DNA of 9,374 bases, taken from the NCBI GenBank assembly GCA_947446335.1, contig CANFGA010000078.1, positions 1 to 9,374 on the forward strand, written 5' to 3'. This document shows, piece by piece, positions 1-5,530 of the stretch. Positions within the stretch are counted from its first letter, which is position 1. Each line of letters starts with the position of its first letter. The translations under genes and the position numbers were made by a program. The notes beneath the pieces were generated by a model. That model did no database searches, was not told where the DNA came from, and saw only the letters and a list, made by a program, of their open reading frames with translations. The stretch comes from Oxalobacteraceae bacterium (GTDB lineage: Bacteria; Pseudomonadota; Gammaproteobacteria; Burkholderiales; Burkholderiaceae_D).

Positions 1-483
1 CAGCCGCACATCACGCTGGCGCTGTGCGGCTTTCCCGGCAGCACGCAGCAGTTTGACGACGATGTCACGCTGGCGCAGATCGAGGCCCAGGTCGCGGCGC
101 TGCGCCTGGCTGGTCCACGGTCGTTTGCGATCGACATCGGTGCTTTATCGAGCTTTTCATCGGCGCCCTTTTTGCATGCAGCCGCTGGCGGCGATGAGAT
201 CGCCGCGCTGCGCGCTTGCCTGGCGCCAACAATGGTCAACCTGGAGCATCGAGCCAATGATTACACCGCCCATGTCACCGTCGGGCTCTACAACGCTGCC
301 TGGCCCAGCGTGCCGGTGGGTCTGCGCCTGGCAGCCTTCCCCGCAGTCGCCACGCGCTGCATCGTCGATCGCATCAAACTGATGAGTTATGTCGCCTGTG
401 ACATAGGCGGACCATTGACGACACACGCCGTTTATCATGTCGATCGCGGCGCCATCGAATGGTGCGCAGCATCCCCGTTCTGA
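1..483 (+). CDS. 2H phosphoesterase / LigT-like (2'-5' RNA ligase family) protein, 5'-truncated
   Basis: The open frame enters from the left edge in frame 1 and ends with TGA at 481-483, giving the last 160 residues; the true start lies outside the window. Two H-x-T motifs mark the 2H phosphoesterase superfamily: H-I-T at fragment residues 3-5 (in PHITL) and H-V-T at residues 91-93 (in AHVTVGLY). They are about 88 residues apart, each in a beta-strand-like hydrophobic setting. In this family the two histidines and threonines form the active site for hydrolysis of 2',3'-cyclic phosphate or 2'-5' linkages in RNA ends or small nucleotides. The actual substrate cannot be read from sequence. The C-terminal LMSYV strand fits the fold. 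Almost no N-terminal sequence before the first motif is visible, so only a short part (probably under 40 residues) is missing. An internal ATG at 172 would lose the first motif and is not the start. Confidence 0.8.
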   Translation, partial: QPHITLALCGFPGSTQQFDDDVTLAQIEAQVAALRLAGPRSFAIDIGALSSFSSAPFLHAAAGGDEIAALRACLAPTMVNLEHRANDYTAHVTVGLYNAAWPSVPVGLRLAAFPAVATRCIVDRIKLMSYVACDIGGPLTTHAVYHVDRGAIEWCAASPF

Positions 484-546
484 ATCCAAGGCGAGAGCAG
501 CGCTGCCGTGGTACGTGTCATCTGCTGCAACTTCTTGCCGACTCCC

Positions 547-555
547 TGTTAAACT
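547..555 (+). promoter_or_regulatory. Possible extended -10 element upstream of the CLC gene
   Basis: TGTTAAACT has the form TG-n-TAAACT, an extended -10 with four of six matches to TATAAT. It lies about 95 bp before the ATG at 650, and no good -35 box sits at the usual distance. It is the only plausible sigma70 element I can see in the 484-649 gap. A 10-bp palindrome (GCAGCGCTGC, 497-506) lies upstream of it. Weak call. Confidence 0.25.
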
Positions 556-649
556 GCGTGACAGAAAAAAGCAGCGCCGCTGGCCAAGGTTTTGCACCCG
601 ACTGGCCATGTTTCGTGGCTGACCACACGACCTGAACAATTGACGACCA

Positions 650-1903
650 ATGAAAAATTCAACCTGGCGCGACCGGATCGATTTGCCGCTGTACGTCGCC
701 AAGTGGCTGTTCCTGGCCAGTTTGGTCGCGGTCCTGGCCGGTTCCGCTTCGGCCTTGCTGCTGTTTGCGCTCGATTGGGCCAGCAAGACGCGCACCGCCC
801 ATCGCGAACTGATCTGGCTGTTGCCGGTGGCTGGCTTTGGCGTGGGCTGGCTGTATCTGCACTTCGGGCGCGAGGTCGAAGCCGGCAACAATCTGTTGAT
901 CGACGAGATCCACGATCCGGCCAAAGTGATTCCCTTGCGCATGGCGCCGTTGATCCTGGGCGGCACCGTGATCTCGCATCTGTTCGGCGCCTCGGTCGGG
1001 CGCGAAGGCACCGCAGTGCAAATGGGCGGCGCGCTGGCCGACCAGCTCACCGGCGCGTTCAAACTCGGTCCCGATGACCGGCGCCTGATCCTGATGGCCG
1101 GCATCAGCGCCGGCTTCGCCTCGGTCTTTGGCACGCCGCTCGCTGGCGCCATCTTCGCGCTCGAAGTGCTGGCCGTGGGCCGCTTGCGCCACGATGCAAT
1201 CCTGCCTTGCGTGATCGCTGCAGTCGTGGCCGACCAAGTCGCCTTGCTGTGGGGCGCGCATCACATCCATTACGCCATTCCTTTCGTGCCGGCGATCTCG
1301 GCCTGGGGCATTGCGGCGATGGTGATCGCCGGCGCGATCTTCGGCGTGACCGGGCGCGCGTTCGCTGCCGCTACCCACACCTTGGGGGGGGGGATGAAAA
1401 AATGCCTGCGCTACGCTCCGCTGCGCCCGTTCGTGGGCGGTGCGGTGGTCGCCGCCGCAGTCTGGTATCTGGGCGCCGATCGCTACATCGGCCTGGGCCT
1501 CCCGGTCATCGTGGACGCTTTCCAGCAACCGCTGGCGCCTTATGATTTCGCCGCCAAGATGGTGTTGACGATCGTTTCGCTGGGCAGCGGCTTCAAGGGC
1601 GGGGAAGTGACGCCCTTGTTCTATATCGGCGCCACGCTGGGCAATGCGCTTGCGCCGCTGCTGCACATGCCGCTGGCGCTGATGGCCGGCATCGGCCTGG
1701 TCGCCGTGTTCGCCGGCGCGGCCAATACGCCGATCGCATCGACGTTGATGGCGATCGAACTGTTCGGCGCCGAGATCGGTATCTACGCCGCCATCGCCTG
1801 CGTCGTCAGTTACCTGTTTTCAGGGTGCGCCGGCATTTACCGCGCCCAGCGTGTCGGCGCAGCCAAGCACCGTCATGGTAGCCACGAAACAGATCCGCCT
1901 TGA
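650..1903 (+). CDS. clcF: CLC-family antiporter, probably the fluoride/proton (CLC-F) type
   Basis: A 417-residue, strongly hydrophobic membrane protein of the CLC family. An in-frame TGA at 641-643 bounds the frame, so ATG 650 is the first possible start; no clear Shine-Dalgarno precedes it. The external gating glutamate is E119 in GREGT (residues 117-121). The motif that is GSGIP in chloride CLCs reads A-G-N-N-L at residues 78-82, with Asn at the place of the anion-binding Ser. The third motif is GGEVTP with E319, V320 and T321, and Y397 sits in the last helix region. From memory these match E118, M79 (the Met/Asn position), E318, T320 and Y396 of the studied CLC-F from Enterocola/Enterococcus-type proteins with a constant offset of one. 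The known role of that branch is F-/H+ exchange at the inner membrane for fluoride resistance. A chloride CLC is the alternative. A G10 tract interrupts the middle of the gene. No neighbouring gene shares its function. Confidence 0.85.
   Translation: MKNSTWRDRIDLPLYVAKWLFLASLVAVLAGSASALLLFALDWASKTRTAHRELIWLLPVAGFGVGWLYLHFGREVEAGNNLLIDEIHDPAKVIPLRMAPLILGGTVISHLFGASVGREGTAVQMGGALADQLTGAFKLGPDDRRLILMAGISAGFASVFGTPLAGAIFALEVLAVGRLRHDAILPCVIAAVVADQVALLWGAHHIHYAIPFVPAISAWGIAAMVIAGAIFGVTGRAFAAATHTLGGGMKKCLRYAPLRPFVGGAVVAAAVWYLGADRYIGLGLPVIVDAFQQPLAPYDFAAKMVLTIVSLGSGFKGGEVTPLFYIGATLGNALAPLLHMPLALMAGIGLVAVFAGAANTPIASTLMAIELFGAEIGIYAAIACVVSYLFSGCAGIYRAQRVGAAKHRHGSHETDPP
1384..1393 (+). repeat. Poly-G tract (G10) inside the CLC gene
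   Basis: Ten consecutive G residues, followed three bases later by A6 (1397-1402), encode the end of a leucine codon and three glycines (residues 246-248 region). Loss of one G puts a TGA at 1395-1397 directly in frame. Gain of one G moves reading to the frame that stops at 1543-1545. Either slip would truncate the protein, so the tract could switch the gene on and off, or it could be a sequencing artefact. Confidence 0.9.
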
Positions 1904-1980
1904 TTTTCTTGCCGTCGGCGCATCCTTGCGCTGGCTCTGCCATCGATACCCAAGCGCTGATCATGCACCGATAGTGCGTC

Positions 1981-1992
1981 GATCGTGCGATC
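1981..1992. promoter_or_regulatory. Palindrome GATCGTGCGATC, candidate distal operator
   Basis: Two 5-bp inverted arms (GATCG / CGATC) are separated by TG. The site has the same form, GATYGTGCRATC, as a second palindrome at 2167-2178. It also overlaps the right arm of the imperfect hairpin described for the gap. GATCG-type arms are common in high-GC DNA, so the case rests on the match between the two sites. Confidence 0.3.
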
Positions 1993-2166
1993 ACTGCTGC
2001 GCAGGTTCTTCAACTCGTGCCGCCCCTCGGACCAGGGAACTGGCGCTTCGGATCTGCCATCGAGCCGCATTGTGCGCCGCCATGCCAGCGCCGTTGCCGG
2101 TGGCCGTCAGCCATGGCAGCGCTCTTTTGGGTCAAGCTGCAGCATAGCCCCCCTTCAAAAAATGCA

Positions 2167-2178
2167 GATTGTGCAATC
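2167..2178. promoter_or_regulatory. Palindrome GATTGTGCAATC, candidate proximal operator
   Basis: Perfect 5-bp inverted arms (GATTG / CAATC) flank TG, ending 46 bp before the hydratase start codon. The core ATTGTGCAAT is the kind of short dyad bound by LysR-type or other dimeric regulators. The P. aeruginosa itaconate cluster is controlled by a LysR-type protein (ItcR), but whether that protein recognises this sequence cannot be told here. Confidence 0.35.
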
Positions 2179-2212
2179 AGGGCGCATCCGACACACTCGA
2201 TTCAAGCAAAAA

Positions 2213-2218
2213 AAAGGA
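2213..2218 (+). promoter_or_regulatory. Ribosome binding site of the hydratase gene (decides start)
   Basis: AAAGGA lies six bases before GTG 2225. It supports GTG 2225 over the in-frame ATG at 2240, which has no Shine-Dalgarno sequence. An out-of-frame ATG at 2223 overlaps the GTG and is followed at once by TGA (2226-2228). Confidence 0.6.
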
Positions 2219-2224
2219 TCCAAT

Positions 2225-3154
2225 GTGAACGATGCAAACATGAAGTCGGACGAGCTGGACATGGCGCTGCTTCAGCAGTGGGTAGGCAAGAGCGAGATTG
2301 CCCATGACCCGATGTCGTCAGCCTCTGCGGCAGCGCTGTCGGCAACGCTGAACCATGCAGCGCCATTGCGCGCCGGGTCCGCGCTGCCGCCGCTGTGGCA
2401 CTGGATCTATTTCTGGTCGGTGGCGGCGCAGTCCGAACTGGGCCCCGATGGTCACCCGTCGCGCGGCAAGTTCTTGCCGCCGGTGCCGCTGCCGCGCCGC
2501 ATGTGGGCGGGCGGGCGCCTCAGTTTCGAGGCGCCGCTGGTCACCGACAGCGCCGCGATGCGCCACTCGCGCATCATCAGCGTGACAAAAAAGAATGGAC
2601 AGCGCGGCAGCCTGGCCTTTGTCACGGTCCGGCACGAGATCAGCCAGAACGACGTGCTGACCTTGATCGAAGAGCACGACATTGTCTATCGCGCCTTGGC
2701 GCAGCCGGGCGCCGTGGCTGCCATGCCCAAACTGGCACCGCTGGAGTCGGCCTGGTCGCGCACCGTGCATCCCGACCCGGTTCTGCTGTTTCGTTATTCG
2801 GCGCTGACCTTCAACGGTCATCGCATTCACTATGACCGTCGCCATGCGACCCAGGCCGAGGGTTACCCCGGCTTGATCGTGCACGGCCCGTTGATTGCCA
2901 CGCTGCTGGTCGATTTGCTGCTGGAACAGATGCCGCAGGCGCGCTTGCGCAGCTTCGATTTTCGCGCGATCAGCCCCTTGTTCGATACCGCGCCTTTCGA
3001 TATCTGCGGCCAGCCGTCAATTGACGGCAGCACGGTCCGGCTCTGGGCCAAAAATGGCCGCGGCGAACTGGCGATGGAGGCCGAAGCCACGCTGGCCACT
3101 CTCGCTACGCTTGCCACCGGGGCCCCCACCACCATCACAGGAAATGCTCGATGA
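2225..3154 (+). CDS. ich: Itaconyl-CoA / mesaconyl-CoA hydratase-like protein (HTD2/MaoC hot-dog fold)
   Basis: Encodes 309 residues from GTG 2225; ATG 2240 is the alternative and would give 304. The first half is the FAS1-like/HTD2 N-terminal hot-dog domain (LPPVPLPRRMWAGG near residues 82-95). The second half carries the hydratase motif F-N-G-H-R-I-H-Y-D at residues 196-204, followed by GYPGLIVHGP. N197 and H202 stand in the D-x4-H spacing of MaoC hydratases, with Asn in place of Asp, as is usual in the HTD2 branch. Family members hydrate itaconyl-CoA or mesaconyl-C4-CoA to citramalyl-CoA. The Ich assignment rests on this domain layout plus the CoA-transferase and CitE-like lyase downstream. 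The gene overlaps the next by ATGA, which suggests translational coupling. A degenerate Ala-Thr-Leu repeat sits near the C-terminus. Mesaconyl-CoA or another 2-enoyl-CoA hydratase activity is the main alternative. Confidence 0.82.
   Translation: MNDANMKSDELDMALLQQWVGKSEIAHDPMSSASAAALSATLNHAAPLRAGSALPPLWHWIYFWSVAAQSELGPDGHPSRGKFLPPVPLPRRMWAGGRLSFEAPLVTDSAAMRHSRIISVTKKNGQRGSLAFVTVRHEISQNDVLTLIEEHDIVYRALAQPGAVAAMPKLAPLESAWSRTVHPDPVLLFRYSALTFNGHRIHYDRRHATQAEGYPGLIVHGPLIATLLVDLLLEQMPQARLRSFDFRAISPLFDTAPFDICGQPSIDGSTVRLWAKNGRGELAMEAEATLATLATLATGAPTTITGNAR
3086..3112 (+). repeat. Degenerate 9-bp tandem repeat, three units, in the hydratase C-terminus
   Basis: GCCACGCTG, GCCACTCTC and GCTACGCTT each encode Ala-Thr-Leu (residues 288-296) and are followed by a partial fourth unit (GCCACC). 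Third-position differences between units show it is not a recent expansion. It lies after the conserved hot-dog core. Confidence 0.6.
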
Positions 3155-4305
3155 CCGATCACTTGCACCAGGATATACGCGATGCGGTGCGCGCCTTGTG
3201 CGCGCAATTTCCGGCCGACTATTTTCGCAAGGTCGACCATGAGCGCGGCTATCCCGAACAATTTGTCGATGCGCTGACCCACGCCGGCTGGCTGGCGGCA
3301 TTGATTCCGACCCAATACGGCGGCTCCGGTCTCGGCTTGAGCGAAGCGTCGGTCATCATGGAAGAAATTAACCGCTCGGGCGGCAATTCAGGCGCTTGCC
3401 ATGGACAGATGTACAACATGGGCACCTTGCTGCGGCATGGGTCGACAGCCCAGAAAGACGTGTATTTGCCGCAGATCGCCAGCGGTGCACTGCGCCTGCA
3501 ATCGATGGCGGTGACCGAGCCCAGCACCGGCACCGACACCACCAGGATCAAGACCACGGCAGTCAAGAAAGGCGACCGGTATGTCATCAATGGCCAGAAA
3601 GTATGGATTTCGCGGGTCCAGCATTCGGACTTGATGATCTTGCTGGCACGCACCACGCCGCTAGCCGAGGTGACCAAAAAATCCGAAGGAATGTCGATCT
3701 TCATCGTCGACTTGCGCGAGGCGATCGGCCGCGGCTTGACCGTGCAACCGATCCTGAACATGGTCAACCATGAAACCAACGAACTCTTTTTCGACAACCT
3801 GGAAATTCCAGCCGAAAACCTGATCGGCGAGGAAGGCAAGGGCTTCAGATATATCCTCGACGGTCTCAATGCCGAGCGCGCTCTGATCGCCGCCGAATGC
3901 ATCGGCGACGGTTACTGGTTCATCGACAAGATCACGAAATACGTGAACGAGCGCATCGTGTTCGGGCGTCCAATCGGCCAGAACCAGGGCGTGCAATTTC
4001 CAATCGCCAAGGCTTACGTCAACCTCGAGGCCGCCAATTTGATGCGCTACAAGGCATGCGCCTTGTTCGATGCCGGCTTGCCCTGTGGCACCGAGGCCAA
4101 CATGGCCAAGATGCTGGCGGCCGACGCATCGTGGGAAGCGGCCAACGCTTGCCTGCAGTTTCACGGCGGCTTCGGTTTTGCCAGCGAATACGATGTCGAG
4201 CGCAAATTTCGCGAGACGCGCTTGTATCAGGTGGCGCCGATTTCGACCAATCTGATCCTCTCTTATGTCGCCGAGCATGTGCTTGGCATGCCGCGTTCAT
4301 TTTAA
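3151..4305 (+). CDS. Acyl-CoA dehydrogenase (FAD-dependent)
   Basis: A 384-residue protein of the usual family length. The ATG overlaps the stop of the hydratase gene (ATGA). Family signature 1 is AVTEPSTGTD (about residues 116-125), for FAD and substrate contact. Signature 2 is FHGGFGFASEYDVERKFRE near residues 335-355. In medium- and short-chain enzymes the catalytic base is a Glu directly after the Tyr of the C-terminal Y-E-G-T motif; here that position is Q360 (Y-Q-V-A-P). Instead, E242 in the segment DGLNAERALIAAE sits where isovaleryl-CoA and long-chain dehydrogenases keep their base, so the enzyme is probably active with that residue. It would make a 2-enoyl-CoA and pass electrons to ETF in the cytoplasm. 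P. aeruginosa PA0879 is the positional counterpart. The substrate is unknown; methylsuccinyl-CoA would fit the pathway, by inference. Confidence 0.9.
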   Translation: MTDHLHQDIRDAVRALCAQFPADYFRKVDHERGYPEQFVDALTHAGWLAALIPTQYGGSGLGLSEASVIMEEINRSGGNSGACHGQMYNMGTLLRHGSTAQKDVYLPQIASGALRLQSMAVTEPSTGTDTTRIKTTAVKKGDRYVINGQKVWISRVQHSDLMILLARTTPLAEVTKKSEGMSIFIVDLREAIGRGLTVQPILNMVNHETNELFFDNLEIPAENLIGEEGKGFRYILDGLNAERALIAAECIGDGYWFIDKITKYVNERIVFGRPIGQNQGVQFPIAKAYVNLEAANLMRYKACALFDAGLPCGTEANMAKMLAADASWEAANACLQFHGGFGFASEYDVERKFRETRLYQVAPISTNLILSYVAEHVLGMPRSF

Positions 4306-4316
4306 ACACCAGGAAT

Positions 4317-4321
4317 GAGGA
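4317..4321 (+). promoter_or_regulatory. Ribosome binding site of the CoA-transferase gene (decides start)
   Basis: GAGGA lies five bases before ATG 4327. The upstream in-frame ATG at 4315 directly abuts its nearest AGGA (4311-4314), too close for initiation, so 4327 is preferred. Confidence 0.6.
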
Positions 4322-4326
4322 ATCGC

Positions 4327-5505
4327 ATGCGCCCACTCGATGGCATCACCGTTGTAACACTGGAACATGCGATTGCCGCGCCGTTCTGTACCCGCCAATT
4401 GGCCGATCTGGGCGCGCGCGTGATCAAGGTCGAGCGCCCCGGCGTGGGCGATTTCGCGCGCGCCTACGACACCCGGGTGCATGGCCTGGCGTCGCATTTC
4501 GTCTGGACCAACCGTTCCAAGGAAAGCCTGGCGCTGGACGTGAAGCAGGCGCAGGCGGGCGTGATCCTCGACCAGTTGCTGGCCGGCGCCGACGTGCTGG
4601 TGCAAAACCTGGCGCCAGGCGCTGCAGCCCGGCTGGGCTTGTCGTTCGAGGCGCTGCAAGAAAAATATCCGCGTCTGATCGTCTGCGACATTTCCGGCTA
4701 CGGCAGCGACGGCCCTTACCGCGACAAGAAGGCCTACGACTTGCTGATCCAGAGCGAGTCGGGCTTCCTGTCGATCACCGGGTCGCCCGAGGAGCCGGCC
4801 AAGGCCGGTTGCTCTATCGCCGACATCGCGGCCGGCATGTATGCCTACAGCAATATTCTGGCCGCGCTGATCGCGCGCGGCCAGACCGGCAAGGGTTGCC
4901 ACATCGATGTTTCGATGCTGGAAAGCATGGTCGAATGGATGAATTATCCGCTGTATTACGCGATCGATGGCGCTGCACCACCGCCGCGCACGGGAGCGGC
5001 GCACGCGACCATCTATCCGTATGGACCGTTTCCTGCCGGCGATGGCAAGGTCGTGATGCTGGGCTTGCAAAACGAACGCGAATGGGAACAATTCTGCAAC
5101 AAGGTGTTGCTGCAGCCGCTCCTGGCGGGTGACCCGCGCTTCGCCTCGAATGCGGCCAGAACCGGTGCGCGCGAACCATTGCGCGCCATCATCGTCGACG
5201 TGTTTGCACAGATGACGTCAAGCGAAGTGATCGCGCGTCTGGAGGCGGCTTCGATCGCCAATGCCCAGATGAACGACATGCACGACCTGTGGCAGCATCC
5301 GCAGTTGAAAGCGCGCCAGCGCTGGGTCGAGATCGAGACCCCGGCTGGAAAAATACCCGCCCTGCTGCCGCCCGGCGTGCCCAATACCTGCACTGCGCGG
5401 ATGGATCCGGTGCCGGCGCTGGGACAGCACACCGATGCGATCCTGGCCAGCCTGGGCTACGACAACGCCGCCATCGATGCGTTGCGCGCTGCGCATGCCA
5501 TTTGA
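4327..5505 (+). CDS. ict: CaiB/BaiF family (class III) CoA-transferase, probable itaconate CoA-transferase
   Basis: Encodes 392 residues from ATG 4327; a start at 4315 would add four. The protein begins with the standard class III opening MRPLDGITVV and carries the nucleotide-binding-like segment LGARVIKVERP (residues ~33-43). The catalytic aspartate is D166 in CSIADIAAGMYA, the counterpart of D169 in formyl-CoA transferase, which forms the acyl-aspartyl anhydride. GKGCHIDVSMLE follows. The length is typical. The role proposed is moving CoA from a donor such as succinyl-CoA to itaconate or a related C5 diacid as the activating step. In P. aeruginosa the matching gene is PA0882 (ict). Substrate choice in this family cannot be read from motifs, so other dicarboxylates (mesaconate, citramalate, methylsuccinate) stay possible. 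The gene begins 21 bp after the dehydrogenase. Confidence 0.82.
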   Translation: MRPLDGITVVTLEHAIAAPFCTRQLADLGARVIKVERPGVGDFARAYDTRVHGLASHFVWTNRSKESLALDVKQAQAGVILDQLLAGADVLVQNLAPGAAARLGLSFEALQEKYPRLIVCDISGYGSDGPYRDKKAYDLLIQSESGFLSITGSPEEPAKAGCSIADIAAGMYAYSNILAALIARGQTGKGCHIDVSMLESMVEWMNYPLYYAIDGAAPPPRTGAAHATIYPYGPFPAGDGKVVMLGLQNEREWEQFCNKVLLQPLLAGDPRFASNAARTGAREPLRAIIVDVFAQMTSSEVIARLEAASIANAQMNDMHDLWQHPQLKARQRWVEIETPAGKIPALLPPGVPNTCTARMDPVPALGQHTDAILASLGYDNAAIDALRAAHAI

Positions 5506-5530
5506 ATCGTCGCATCGAAGAGGAGACACC

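Larger units (their letters stand above)
1904..2224 (+). other. Non-coding region between the CLC gene and the itaconate-type operon
   Basis: These 321 bp hold no convincing gene. The open frame from 1985 that runs into the hydratase has an Arg/Ser-rich composition without family motifs, and reverse-strand frames here have no recognisable domain either. What can be seen: an imperfect hairpin after the CLC gene (1958-1968 pairing with 1985-1993, nine pairs with an AT bulge, no T-run), two related palindromes (1981-1992 and 2167-2178), and an A-rich segment (2207-2215) leading into the ribosome binding site. No convincing sigma70 promoter was found. The operon promoter probably lies in this stretch, because it is the only large gap before the first gene. 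Confidence 0.6.

Noticed and set aside
484..649. Fluoride (crcB-motif) riboswitch before the CLC-F gene
   Set aside because: The conserved GATG, CTGATG and CTAC elements are not present in this gap; only a short GCAGCGCTGC palindrome is seen.
157..1666. Long reverse-strand open frames (about 330 residues each) opposite the CLC gene, with similar ones opposite later genes
   Set aside because: They mirror the high-GC codon pattern of the + strand genes, have Arg/Gln/His-rich composition without family motifs, and overlap well-supported genes completely.
1958..1993. Rho-independent terminator after the CLC gene
   Set aside because: The inverted repeat has a bulge, a 16-base loop and no T-run, so it does not meet the usual criteria.
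1806..2070. Decayed transposase or LysR gene on the reverse strand
   Set aside because: The reverse-strand translations show no motif of either family, and no inverted repeats or target duplications mark an inserted element.
1985..2224. N-terminal extension of the hydratase from ATG 1985
   Set aside because: The extra 80 residues look like translated non-coding DNA, and a ribosome binding site with GTG 2225 gives the normal family length.
5435..5530. N-terminal extension of the MmgE/PrpD protein into the CoA-transferase gene
   Set aside because: ATG 5531 has a strong AAGAGGAG at good spacing and the family-like N-terminus starts there.
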